A DNA stretch of 64,000 nt from G963668345 sp965226215 (GTDB lineage: Bacteria > Acidobacteriota > Terriglobia > Bryobacterales > UBA6623): contig CBDDCH010000002.1 of the NCBI GenBank assembly GCA_965226215.1, forward strand, positions 1,426,001 to 1,490,000, given 5' to 3'. Below, in pieces: positions 18,079 through 26,044 of this stretch. Numbering within the stretch: the first letter of the stretch is position 1; the number at the start of each line of letters is the position of its first letter. A program made the position numbers and the translations under genes. The notes beneath the pieces are model-generated. The model made no database searches. It was not told the origin of the DNA and saw nothing but the letters and a program-made list of their open reading frames with translations.

Positions 18079-18164
18079 CCCCTTTCAGGATAGCGCGTGT
18101 GTCAAGTGTCCCCGGTGGGCGATGAACGGTTGGCTTAGACTCGGAACTGGGAAGCGGAGTGTCC
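18079..18164. repeat. 86-bp direct repeat, copy 2
   Basis: Second copy of the repeat at 17884-17968, in the same orientation, separated by 110 bp of unique sequence. A family-A palindrome (GGGCACAGCATGCTGTGCCC, 18194-18213) follows 29 bases later. Confidence 0.8.
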
Positions 18165-18212
18165 TGCTCTGACCTATTCGGCGAACGCAGGCGGGCACAG
18201 CATGCTGTGCCC

Positions 18213-18368
18213 CTACAAACCTGTGGGTGCCCGGAAACGTAGGTTCCAAACGCCGCTGAGAGTGAAGCCCGTCGCGCTCGCGGAGTGAAGCGCCGCCGCC
18301 GAGCCCCGGCGATCAAAGCCGCGTAGGTGCATCGTTAGGTAGTCGAGCTTTTGCAGCGTGTCAGGCAT
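18213..18368 (-). pseudogene. 5' gene fragment MPDTLQKLDYLTMHLRGF, copy 1
   Basis: An ATG at 18368 opens a 51-codon frame starting MPDTLQKLDYLTMHLRGF. The same first 21 residues recur at 19122 downstream on the same strand. The frame runs into ASATGFTLSGVW and then immediately into a family-A repeat (the GGGCACAGCATGCTGTGCCC palindrome), which supplies the end of the frame. This looks like the beginning of a larger gene cut off by a repeat-mediated junction. I do not know the full-length family for certain; I suspect a conserved acidobacterial protein, but that is recollection only. Confidence 0.5.
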
Positions 18369-18383
18369 ATTCTACTCATCTCA

Positions 18384-19012
18384 TCACCATTTCTTCTCTC
18401 TCCATGCCGCGAAGAGCGGGAAGAGTACGATAGCGCTCGGAGGTAGGATACCTGCGCCAGCGCCTATTGCTACCCATCTGACTTGCGGTCTCTCGGGGCT
18501 CAGGAAGAACCACCAGACCGCAACTACCATCACGAAAAACACTACGAAGACACGTCCTTGCCAAGTGCCAGCATAGACGGTAGCGCTAGCAAAGATGGTT
18601 CCCAATCCGAGGCCGATCAGCAAACCGATTGATATCGAATTCGCTACTCCTCCAGTTTCACTGACCTCAGTTGCCACTTGTACTTGAAGCAACTTCTGAA
18701 CGCCGTACAGCCCGAGCGCGAACACACCGATAACGTGCGCTGAGCGGAAGTCGATTAGAGAGGCGCGGAGGCCTCGGCTGTCTTCGCTGCACTGATACCA
18801 TTCGACCGTCGTGCGACCGGCGAAATAGACAACAAGGACGATGAGCACCCAAGGCGCAGCTTGCGGGCTCTGATAGCGAGGTCTCCACCTTTGGCGATCT
18901 CGACCTTGTTCGGCAATTCAAAACCGATCAACTCCCAGGCAATGAGGAGACCAGAGAACAAGGCGTATTGCCTGCGGTCTTTTTGGTAGGACTCGGAAAG
19001 TGGGTGACTCAT
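18384..19012 (-). pseudogene. Frameshifted membrane protein gene
   Basis: The ATG at 19012 opens MSHPLSESYQKDRRQYALFSGLLIAWELIGFELPN, a convincing soluble-plus-helix N-terminus. Reading then drifts into junk (RARKLRLGCSSSL). The +1-shifted frame from about 18876 continues sensibly as YQSPQAAPWVLIVLVVYFAGRTTVEWYQ, with three more hydrophobic segments, to a stop at 18384. A single missing base near 18873-18876 would restore one frame of about 209 aa with roughly four membrane helices. It could be a real inactivating mutation or a sequencing error. Function unknown. It starts inside the second MPDTLQKLDY fragment (19009-19122), whose TGA overlaps its ATG. Confidence 0.65.
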
Positions 19013-19122
19013 CGCAGCCTCCACCAGTTGCTCGCCCGAGGTAGCGCCGCCGCCGCGCCCCGGCGATCGAAGCCGCGCAGGTGCATCGTTAGGTAGTCGA
19101 GCTTTTGCAGCGTGTCAGGCAT
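19009..19122 (-). pseudogene. 5' gene fragment MPDTLQKLDYLTMHLRGF, copy 2
   Basis: The second copy of the fragment at 18213-18368, with the same first 22 residues except one (GA for GS), diverging after RRGAAAAL. It ends after 37 codons at a TGA overlapping the start of the next gene. The shared DNA spans about 77 bp. Both copies bracket the frameshifted membrane gene, so a recombination event between them, or a duplication, is likely. Confidence 0.5.
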
Positions 19123-19150
19123 TGCTCACGAGTTAGACAGCCCAGGGATG

Positions 19151-19798
19151 TCAACCGGAAGGGGTTGAGAGCATCGCCGAATTCTTCATGTGAGTCGCCC
19201 ATTGATCGCGTGCCTCCTTATAAAGTACATTTAGTGGGTTCTTTTGAATTGTGCTTTCCCCCACACGCCTGATAACATCTGCCATCCAGAAGTAGTCGCG
19301 ATAGCTTCCATCCAGGGCCTCTCTCCAGTATCGGGTGCGATCCGCATCGAGAATGTCCCCAAAGGTGACGAGGAGCCAGCCGCTGAGAGAATTTGACATT
19401 CCCGCATAGTAGTAAATGGCGATGTAGGCCGATACGAGCTCCGCTTGCGCGGCTTCCTTCAGCGGCTGTAATTGAGAGCTGAGATCTGTTCTAATTTCCT
19501 TCACGGCCCCAGCTAGTTCGGCTAGCACCTCTTCGCCCAGCTTTGGTTGCGTGGCATATCTTGTGAGGCGGTCCAGCTGACGCCCCGTGATTTTTTGTAA
19601 GGCGTCGGTCTGTGCCTTGATCTCCGCTAGGGCGTTCGAAACGCTCCGCTCCGTGTCTTTACTCTTTCGGTAGAAATAGATCGAGAAACAGATGGCTAGA
19701 ATGGCCAGAACGACCGATACGACGCTGGCTGTCAGGTTTATCCAAAAGCCGATTTGAATTGCCGATTCCATTGGGGAATTTTTCGCCTCCGCCACCAA
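19151..19798 (-). CDS. Membrane-anchored coiled-coil protein of unknown function
   Basis: This 215-aa frame encodes one N-terminal membrane helix (about 17-43, IGFWINLTASVVSVVLAILA onwards), then a basic stop-transfer patch YRKSKD, and a heptad-like helical stretch (about 48-110) predicted as coiled coil. The C-terminal half is rich in aromatic residues (IAIYYYAG, SGWLLVTFG, YRDYFWMAD). I do not recognise the family. Codon use looks less GC-rich than the neighbouring permeases, which together with the surrounding repeats suggests acquisition. The first ATG that precedes the helix is ten codons in (MESAIQIGFW), and that may be the true start; the listed start is GTG. Confidence 0.6.
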   Translation of the reverse strand: MVAEAKNSPMESAIQIGFWINLTASVVSVVLAILAICFSIYFYRKSKDTERSVSNALAEIKAQTDALQKITGRQLDRLTRYATQPKLGEEVLAELAGAVKEIRTDLSSQLQPLKEAAQAELVSAYIAIYYYAGMSNSLSGWLLVTFGDILDADRTRYWREALDGSYRDYFWMADVIRRVGESTIQKNPLNVLYKEARDQWATHMKNSAMLSTPSG

Positions 19799-19805
19799 TC
19801 TTATC

Positions 19806-19885
19806 TCAGAACCTCAGCGCCACAACCATCCGCTCGCCGGGAAACGTCGAGCCGATCGTCTGACCGGCAGCGATCTTCACGCCCG
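19806..19885 (-). pseudogene. 3' remnant of an outer-membrane beta-barrel gene
   Basis: Reading the minus strand into the stop at 19806-19808 gives AAGQTIGSTFPGERMVVALRF, a short strand ending in phenylalanine. Such an ending (PGERxxxxALRF) is typical of Oar/TonB-dependent receptors in this group. The frame joins a family-A repeat directly upstream (ACGTTTCCGGGC at about 19882), so only the last 20-odd codons of the gene remain. Confidence 0.45.
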
Positions 19886-19994
19886 GAAACGTAGGGGGCA
19901 TGGCATGCCGCGGCATGCCGTGCCCGAGGTTCCCGACCGTCATCTGGCCTTTACATATGCGCCACCGAACTTATGAAACGGACTACTTAGCCAG
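19868..19994 (-). repeat. Family-A MITE-like element, partial, inverted
   Basis: On the minus strand it starts CTAAGTAGTCCGTTTCATAA and reaches a degenerate palindromic core GGGCACGGCATGCCGCGG, then CCCCTACGTTTCCGGGC. This matches the left half of the complete copy at 36994-37185. Its end overlaps the TAA stop of the small membrane protein at 19987. Confidence 0.65.
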
Positions 19995-20184
19995 AGGCAG
20001 TCTTCCGTTTCCCTTTGGCGCCCCACCAGGTCGCGAAGACGAACCAGATCACCGAGCCGGCCAGGAAGGAGTCCTGGTAGGTGTTGACATCGATGCGGCC
20101 AAAGAAATAGAAGATTGGCGCGAGCACGCAGGCGGCCATGCCACATAGAGCTACGACCAGAAGGAGCACTCTGAGCATCGTCAT
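19987..20184 (-). CDS. Small two-helix membrane protein, permease partner (copy 2)
   Basis: This 65-aa protein is the paralog of the one at 15772-15963. Its ATG overlaps the upstream permease stop as ATGA, so it is translationally coupled. It has two hydrophobic segments (about 4-28 and 40-56) with the shared loop YFFGRIDVNTYQDSFLAG. A second in-frame ATG two codons on aligns better with copy 1. The stop codon TAA lies inside the end of a family-A repeat, so the last few residues may have been changed by that insertion. Function unknown; conservation with the permease suggests a partner role. Confidence 0.75.
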   Translation of the reverse strand: MTMLRVLLLVVALCGMAACVLAPIFYFFGRIDVNTYQDSFLAGSVIWFVFATWWGAKGKRKTASG

Positions 20185-21536
20185 CTGCTCCGGAGTTTCC
20201 TTAGCGCCGTGTAGCCAATCAAGGCAAGCAAATAGGCGGCCAGCGGCTTAGCGAACATGTGGACGGGCGCAAGGAACGCCAGCACTACGGCGAGCGGCCA
20301 CATCACGGCTGCTTCACGGTTCAACGATGGCGCGCTTTTCTCGGCCCCGTGGCGTGCGATTCCGAGTCTGGGAAAGAGAACGAGCTCGGCGGCGACAAAC
20401 GCACCCATCGGCACGAGCACGGTTCCATAAGCGGCCACGTAATCCAATAGACGCAGGAAGATGATGGGAAAGCAAGATACGATGCTCGTAATCACGCCGG
20501 CGATCAGCGTTATTTTCCAGCGCGGCCAATTGGGGGTGACACACTGTAGTGCCAGACCCGATCGATAGAAATAGGGGTTGGCCGTTGTCCAGCCGGTGAT
20601 CAGAACCGCCAGCAAACCGGCGAGGCCCATTGCCTCGTACGCCATCAGGCCGGGGTTCATCTGGCGTTGGACGGCAGCCACCATGATGCCTGAGCAGATC
20701 CAGGCCAGCGTGTGCCCAGGGTACATTCCAAAGGCTGAAAAGAGGCCATAGCTCCAGTGCTTGGCATAGCGAAAGATGGCCATGTCGTTCAGTCCGAAAT
20801 GCAACGCGGCATTACAAGACCAAGCGAAGAAAACAACGTGCCAAAAGGTGAACTTTTCCTGCCCCGGGGTCGGTACGCCCGTCCAGATCCGCGTCTGTGC
20901 GATTTCCCAGAAGTTACTTAGGTCAGAGTGGACACCCAGTCGCGGCAGCATGGCCACCGCGCCGGCGAGGAAAGCGACAAAGATCCACGGCGAGCACAGT
21001 TCCGCGAACTGACTCAGCCTTTCGAACCCTAGAATGGCAATGACCGTCATCACCATGCCGATGGTAAGAGTGATTAAGACCCACCCTACGCTGGTAGGAA
21101 ACACATCGTCCAACTGAGGGCTGGGTACGCCCAGGCCCAGACCCACCGCGGTGGCGGCGACCGAGACCATAGCCCCCGCGATAACACACAACATCACTGC
21201 ACTGGCCACGTTATAGATGGTCGTCGGGACTGGTCCGACGATTCCGCGCAGATACCAATACAAGGTGAGTCGGGTTGAGGTCGCGATAGGACCGCAGACG
21301 AGGGTCCAAGACGCAACCGCCAGCAGATTGCCGAGCAATAGTGCCCAGATCAGTTCCGTGGCGCTAACGCCGTGAATAACGAAGAAGGCGCCGATCACGA
21401 ACTCGGTCGCCGCAACGTGCTCGCCGGCAAACAGCCCCGCGAATCTAGCGGGGCCTTGCAACTTGTCGGGAGTGACCGGCTCGCGGTCGAACTCGTAGAG
21501 CCGGTCCATCTGGGAGGTTAGGTTGCTGAGTTTCAC
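20181..21536 (-). CDS. NCS1-type permease, copy 2
   Basis: This 451-aa, roughly twelve-helix protein is a close paralog of the permease at 15966-17333, sharing most residues along its length, including GWTTANPYFYRSGLALQCVTP. As with copy 1 the likely substrate is a nucleobase or related heterocycle, not readable here. The GTG start at 21536 matches copy 1. The gene overlaps its small partner protein by four bases. The two permease-partner pairs point the same way and are about 4 kb apart, so a tandem duplication followed by insertions between them is the simplest history. Confidence 0.82.
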   Translation of the reverse strand: MKLSNLTSQMDRLYEFDREPVTPDKLQGPARFAGLFAGEHVAATEFVIGAFFVIHGVSATELIWALLLGNLLAVASWTLVCGPIATSTRLTLYWYLRGIVGPVPTTIYNVASAVMLCVIAGAMVSVAATAVGLGLGVPSPQLDDVFPTSVGWVLITLTIGMVMTVIAILGFERLSQFAELCSPWIFVAFLAGAVAMLPRLGVHSDLSNFWEIAQTRIWTGVPTPGQEKFTFWHVVFFAWSCNAALHFGLNDMAIFRYAKHWSYGLFSAFGMYPGHTLAWICSGIMVAAVQRQMNPGLMAYEAMGLAGLLAVLITGWTTANPYFYRSGLALQCVTPNWPRWKITLIAGVITSIVSCFPIIFLRLLDYVAAYGTVLVPMGAFVAAELVLFPRLGIARHGAEKSAPSLNREAAVMWPLAVVLAFLAPVHMFAKPLAAYLLALIGYTALRKLRSR

Positions 21537-21600
21537 GGGTTGCGCGTCCGTCCGTGGGCGGGGTCTTTAAGTTGGGGCCGTCAGTGGCTCGGGCTACGCC

Positions 21601-21616
21601 GAGCTATGGTAGCGCA
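21601..21616 (-). promoter_or_regulatory. Conserved upstream box of permease copy 2
   Basis: TGCGCTACCATAGCTC on the minus strand, 65 bases before the GTG start; 15 of 16 bases match the box before permease copy 1 (17405-17420). Confidence 0.35.
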
Positions 21617-22054
21617 GTTTGTTCCGCTACGTCGTGTTCGCGGGCCTGGCGAGAGGGTGGTCCGGTTTGCAGGGAAGGAACTTCTTGATTGGCCTCCCGG
21701 CGGGAAGCTTCCTAGGATGCGGATTTGTCGTCCCGGTTAGCGTCCCACCGCTTGCTCACGCGCGCGGCTCCGCAACAATCGGTTTCCGTCTGCCGGAGCC
21801 GCGGTAGGGAGTGGTCAGGCAAAAGCCGCGGATCTCAACAACGAGATCCGCGCTACGAACTTCCGCTCCTGCCGGCCGCTGGCGAAAAAAGCGGCCGGAC
21901 CGCGTTCACGTTGTAGCCAACGGCCGCAAGTCTCGGCAAAACGACCGCCGAGCCATGCGCTACGGGATCTTCCTGACGTTAATCGGTCAAGTGCTTCGGC
22001 CCGCCAACTTTTGATGGAAGTCGTCGGCAAGAAGTTGGTTTTTCAGAAGCCGGG
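21617..22054. other. Intergenic stretch with a perfect 10-bp hairpin
   Basis: No gene is supported here. CGCGGATCTC (21827-21836) and GAGATCCGCG (21843-21852) form a perfect 10-bp stem with a 6-base loop, and GGCCGCTGGCG..GCGGCC follows at about 21878-21900. No U-tract follows either stem. They may be remnants of REP-like elements. Confidence 0.45.
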
Positions 22055-23020
22055 TCAAACCGTCAGCACCTCGCTCAAGCGCCGCAGCTCTTGGTCTGTC
22101 GTCTCGTTGGGCACTGAACATCCGGGCGCCAGAATGAATTGTCGCCCGGCACCCTTCCGCGCTACTTCCCACTGTTTTTTCATCTCGTCCGGGGTGAGGT
22201 TGCGGAAGTTGCGCTCGTCGATCCCTCCCATCAACGCTCCGTAATAGCCGTGGCGGGCTCGCTCGAACGAAATGCCTGTTCGGTGGACCGAATACTGAAT
22301 GACGCTCGCGTTCCAGCCGGAGTAGAAGCGATCGAGATAAACGCCATCCCCGTGCAGATGCAACGTGTTGAGTGGTGCGCTGGAGACGGCCGCCAAGATC
22401 ATCTTGTCGAAGGGCTCGCTGTAGACTTCGTAATCCTGTTGGGTGAGCACTTCATCGCGGGCGTTCGCAATGGCGAGAAAAATACCGGCGGCGCCCGCCT
22501 CGGTCGCCCGCCTGGCGTGATTCGCCTCTGACTTGGCGATCACTTCCAGTGCATCGAGCAGCGCCTGGGGGTTTTCTTCCTTTAGCCGCAGCACATCTTT
22601 TTTCGAAGACAGCTTGCCCGCCACGTTCCAAGGGTTGAAGACGGTCTCGATGAAGTGTTTCCGGCCTTCGAGTCCGTCGCGGATCATTTCCAACGCGCGA
22701 ATCTGTTCCGGGTAGGGATTATCCAGGACTTCAAGCTCGTACCACTTGCCTTCGGGTTTCGGATAAGGGAAGTCGCTCATCACCTTCACAAGGTCGGTGT
22801 TGAACTTTTCTTGGAACTCCAACGTCGCGCGCGCGTGGTGCTCTCCGGGAAGGTTTTCCAACCCGAAATGGTAATAGAAGGTAAAGGGGGGCCTGTCGAG
22901 CTCGTGGCCTTGGAGAGCGCGATCGACCCGCTGTTTGCCGCTGAGCTCAGGGCTTTTTTGGCTGCACGAGGTCGCCGCCGCAGCGGTAGCGACCATTAGG
23001 AATCTACGTCGGCTGAGCAT
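22055..23020 (-). CDS. Exported uroporphyrinogen-decarboxylase-fold protein
   Basis: The 321-aa protein has a Tat-type signal (SRRRFLMVATAAAATSC) with RR at the start and a lipobox cysteine at 19, so it is probably exported folded and lipid-anchored. The mature part resembles the uroporphyrinogen decarboxylase (URO-D) superfamily, which also contains methylcobamide:CoM methyltransferase-like enzymes: RVDRALQGHELDRPPF near the start, the barrel, LHLHGDGVYLDRF, and GGIDERNF near the C-terminus. True HemE is cytoplasmic, so heme synthesis is unlikely; the substrate is unknown. A good ribosome site (GAGGAG) lies about 8 bases before the ATG. Confidence 0.75.
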   Translation of the reverse strand: MLSRRRFLMVATAAAATSCSQKSPELSGKQRVDRALQGHELDRPPFTFYYHFGLENLPGEHHARATLEFQEKFNTDLVKVMSDFPYPKPEGKWYELEVLDNPYPEQIRALEMIRDGLEGRKHFIETVFNPWNVAGKLSSKKDVLRLKEENPQALLDALEVIAKSEANHARRATEAGAAGIFLAIANARDEVLTQQDYEVYSEPFDKMILAAVSSAPLNTLHLHGDGVYLDRFYSGWNASVIQYSVHRTGISFERARHGYYGALMGGIDERNFRNLTPDEMKKQWEVARKGAGRQFILAPGCSVPNETTDQELRRLSEVLTV

Positions 23021-23125
23021 GGGACGGCTCCTCGGTTTCTGACGTTACGAAAGTGTTCCTATTATAGATAGTTGCCTTCGGAGATTCGTCGTCGAGTTGG
23101 CACTTGCCTAGGCATCGCGAGCCTT

Positions 23126-23145
23126 GGGCACGGCATGCCGTGCCC
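23126..23145. repeat. Family-A core palindrome
   Basis: GGGCACGGCATGCCGTGCCC, a perfect 20-base palindrome followed by CTACC, as in other copies of the family. It lies between divergent genes (22055-23020 and 23238-24980). No outer ends of the element are recognisable here. Confidence 0.8.
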
Positions 23146-23237
23146 CTACCTGTTCGCTTTAACCTCTTCTTTGCAGTGCGCAAGGTCACAAGGCGGTGAT
23201 GGGCGCTGTTGAAGGCATCCTATTATATTGGGAAGGG

Positions 23238-24980
23238 ATGAAAACGTTTGCGCAGACATCGATTCTGGTTCTCCTAATGGCGGTTTGCCTTGGGAGCCAG
23301 GGTGTCGTATCGCGAGGGGTCAAACCCATGCCAAGAGGCGAGCCGTCGGGTCTCCCCTTCCACGCCAAGTTTACTGATGTTGCGAGTGAAGCGGGACTGA
23401 AAATGCCCGTAATCTACGGCGAGGTGGATCACAAAGACTACATCTTGGAAACGGTGGGCTCCGGCGCGGCGTTCTTCGACTACGATAACGACGGCTGGAT
23501 CGACATTTTTCTCCTCTCAGGCACACGCCGGAAGAACGCACCCCCGGGCGCTATCAACCGGCTCTACAAAAACAACCGGGATGGCACCTTTCGGGACGTG
23601 ACTTCGGCTTCTGGTTTGGGCCGTTCCGGGTGGGCCTCGTCGGTAACTGTTGGTGACTACGACAACGACGGCGACGAAGATCTCTTCGTCACCAGTTGGG
23701 GGAAGAACGCCCTTTACCGGAATGAAGGCAAAGGCAAATTCAGCGACGTGACGGAAGATGCCGGCCTGCTGCACGAGGGTAACCGCTGGGGGGCGGGGTG
23801 CACCTTCGTGGACTACGACCGGGACGGCAACCTCGACCTGTTTGTTGCCAACTATCTGGAGTTCGACTTCGAGACGACACCGGGCAAGGGAACGGGAGTC
23901 ACTTGCCGCTGGAAAGGCGTGCCCGTGAACTGCGGCCCCCGTGGGCTACCGGCTGCGCGGCAGTATCTCTACCGCAACCAGGGGGACGGTACGTTCAGCG
24001 ACGTAAGCGAGTCTTCCGGCGTTGCCCAAGCGCCTGAGGGATACGCGATGACCGCTGTTGCGGCTGATTTCGACGGCGATGCGTGGACGGACATTTACGT
24101 GGCGTGCGACAGCACCGCCAGCCTTTTTTTTCGAAACAACCGCGACGGCACCTTTGCCGAGGAGGGGTTGGAGAGGGGCGCGGCGCTTAGTGATGACGGC
24201 ATGGAACAGGCGGGGATGGGCGTGGGTATCGGGGACTATGACCTGGATGGGGATCTCGACATCTTCAAAACACACTTTGTGGACGACACAAATGTTCTCT
24301 ACCGCAATGACGGCGACGGCAATTTCTCGGATGTAACCATTCAAGCGGGCCTCGGCGTGGAAACGCGATTCGTGGGCTGGGGCGCTGCGATCGTGGACCT
24401 CGACAACAACGGCCTTCCCGACCTTTTCTACGTGACCGGCAACGTTTATCCGGAGGTGGAAAAGGAACTGCCGCACTATCCCTACCATACGCCTCGTGTG
24501 ATCTTCCGCAACCTGGGGGGAGGGAAATTCGAGGAGCTGATCGGAGAGGCCGGGCCGGGCATCGATGCTGCTCACGCCAGCCGTGGCGCTGCTTTCGGCG
24601 ACTACGATAACGACGGTGATATCGATGTGCTCATCGTAAACTTGAACCAACCCCCGTCCCTGCTGCGAAACGATCTGGACACCGACGATCACTGGCTGAA
24701 AGTCAAATTGATCGGGGTCGCGTCTAATCGCAGCGCGATCGGGTCGTCGGTGAAGATTAGCTATGCCGACCGCCAACAGGTGCAAGCCGTAGTAGCCCAG
24801 GACAGTTTTTACTCCGTCAGCGACCGGCGGCTGCATTTCGGACTGGGAGAGGTTGACAAAGTCGATCTCGAAGTTCGCTGGCCGAAAGGTTCCACGGAAA
24901 CGTTCAAGGGCCTCGCGGTTGATCGGCTGGTTACGATTCGAGAGGGCAAGGGAATTGTGAGTAGCGACAAGATGCCGTGA
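23238..24980 (+). CDS. CRTAC1-like FG-GAP/ASPIC protein, exported
   Basis: The 580-aa protein is an exported beta-propeller of the CRTAC1 type. A signal peptide spans about 1-25. Seven calcium-binding FG-GAP/VCBS blades are visible, each with a DxDxDG-like loop: FFDYDNDGWIDIF, VGDYDNDGDEDLF, FVDYDRDGNLDLF, AADFDGDAWTDIY, IGDYDLDGDLDIF, IVDLDNNGLPDLF and FGDYDNDGDIDVL. The last ~90 residues form a UnbV/ASPIC domain (IGSSVKISY to LAVDRLVTI). The molecular role is unknown; such proteins are abundant in Acidobacteria and Planctomycetes and are thought to act at the cell surface. The ATG at 23238 is preferred over 23196 because it begins the signal peptide. A truncated relative lies at 42728-43880. 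Confidence 0.88.
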   Translation: MKTFAQTSILVLLMAVCLGSQGVVSRGVKPMPRGEPSGLPFHAKFTDVASEAGLKMPVIYGEVDHKDYILETVGSGAAFFDYDNDGWIDIFLLSGTRRKNAPPGAINRLYKNNRDGTFRDVTSASGLGRSGWASSVTVGDYDNDGDEDLFVTSWGKNALYRNEGKGKFSDVTEDAGLLHEGNRWGAGCTFVDYDRDGNLDLFVANYLEFDFETTPGKGTGVTCRWKGVPVNCGPRGLPAARQYLYRNQGDGTFSDVSESSGVAQAPEGYAMTAVAADFDGDAWTDIYVACDSTASLFFRNNRDGTFAEEGLERGAALSDDGMEQAGMGVGIGDYDLDGDLDIFKTHFVDDTNVLYRNDGDGNFSDVTIQAGLGVETRFVGWGAAIVDLDNNGLPDLFYVTGNVYPEVEKELPHYPYHTPRVIFRNLGGGKFEELIGEAGPGIDAAHASRGAAFGDYDNDGDIDVLIVNLNQPPSLLRNDLDTDDHWLKVKLIGVASNRSAIGSSVKISYADRQQVQAVVAQDSFYSVSDRRLHFGLGEVDKVDLEVRWPKGSTETFKGLAVDRLVTIREGKGIVSSDKMP

Positions 24981-25086
24981 GGCCGAGACATTCCGCCAGG
25001 TGGGCTTGGCAATGAGAGGATTGACTCAGTACGCGGGGACATCCAGGGGGCAGCATCCGATGGCGCAAGGGTGTAGGGGGCACTAG

Positions 25087-25800
25087 GTGCTGAAGAGACT
25101 GTTCCGTGCTTTGCGGGGCGAGAGATCACGTCCACCCGTCACAACCGAAGACTGGCACCGCGAAGGCGTCGGCGGGATGTGGGATGAAATCGGCAAGCTT
25201 CAATTTGATTTCCTTGTCGAGCGCGGTCTGCGACCGGATCACTATCTTTTGGACATAGGATGCGGTTCTCTTCGGGGCGGGGTGCACTTCATTCGATATC
25301 TCAGTAAAGGGCGCTACTTTGGCGTTGAAAAGGAAGAGTCTCTTCTCGAAGCCGGCCGAAGCGTTGAGTTGAAGCGATATACGCTGGAGGAGAAGGAGCC
25401 GCAACTTTTCAAGGCCGATGACTTCGACTTGTCAGCCCTGCCGCCCGAAGTTGAGTTTGACTTCATGCTGGCGCAGTCGGTCTTCACCCACTTGACCCCG
25501 GAGCTCATTGAATTGTGCGTGAAAAGAGTGATGCCTCGTTTGCGCGAGAAAGGCGTGTTTTACGCGACCTTCGATGAAAGTCCCGACGACAAGAGCTACT
25601 CTCGAGGCCCGCACAAGTGGAGGAGAGACGAGCTGCGCATGGTGTACTATCCCTTTTCGCTTTTCGAAGGCATCTCGCGCCGCGCGGGCGTAACGGTCGA
25701 AAACGTTGGCGAGTGGGGCCATCCGCGGCATCAAAAAATGATGGCTTTCAGGAGCCGGGCGAGCGAAGTCAGTGACAAAACCGCTTCGGCCGCAACGTGA
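25087..25800 (+). CDS. Class I SAM-dependent methyltransferase
   Basis: The 237-aa protein has the SAM-binding motif I YLLDIGCGSLRGGVHFIRYL at about 54-72, the acidic motif II (YFGVEKEESLLE), and the motif-IV-like segment FDFMLAQSVFTHLTPE, so a Rossmann methyltransferase fold is clear. The first 40 residues lack a signal peptide, so it should be cytoplasmic. The substrate is not readable; similar proteins modify lipids, sugars or natural products. The start is a GTG (25087); no strong ribosome site precedes it. It does not appear to share an operon with the upstream FG-GAP gene, 106 bases away. Confidence 0.82.
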   Translation: MLKRLFRALRGERSRPPVTTEDWHREGVGGMWDEIGKLQFDFLVERGLRPDHYLLDIGCGSLRGGVHFIRYLSKGRYFGVEKEESLLEAGRSVELKRYTLEEKEPQLFKADDFDLSALPPEVEFDFMLAQSVFTHLTPELIELCVKRVMPRLREKGVFYATFDESPDDKSYSRGPHKWRRDELRMVYYPFSLFEGISRRAGVTVENVGEWGHPRHQKMMAFRSRASEVSDKTASAAT

Positions 25801-25844
25801 GGCCGTAGTCAGCCTCGGCTGTTACGATCCACCCGTCAGCCTCC

Positions 25845-26044
25845 AGGCCGCTTTTCTCACGAGCTGACGGTCGAAGCACTTGATAGGGTCGCCATGATGA
25901 CTTCGTTGCGCTTGCTCGCCGTGCTCAACCGTAGTGTTCAAGTACGCCCGCATGGTTCAAGAAACTGCCCGCCGAGCGGCGCACGCCTTGTACGGACGGG
26001 CCTCTCAGCCACTTCGTCTCGCCACCTCGTGAGAAAAGCGGCCT
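25845..26044. repeat. Family-B MITE-like element with perfect 19-bp terminal inverted repeats
   Basis: The left end AGGCCGCTTTTCTCACGAG and the right end CTCGTGAGAAAAGCGGCCT are exact inverse complements. The 200-bp interior contains the family core CTGACGGTCGAAGCAC..ACTTCGTTGCGCTTGCTCGCCGTGCTCAAC, shared with the copy at 30446-30584. There is no open frame. Its right end overlaps the stop codon of the neighbouring minus-strand gene. Confidence 0.85.

Noticed and set aside
21537..22054. Small frames such as 21540-21740 and 21811-22014
   Set aside because: Arg/Pro-rich chance frames with no start signals; the DNA contains hairpin repeats instead.
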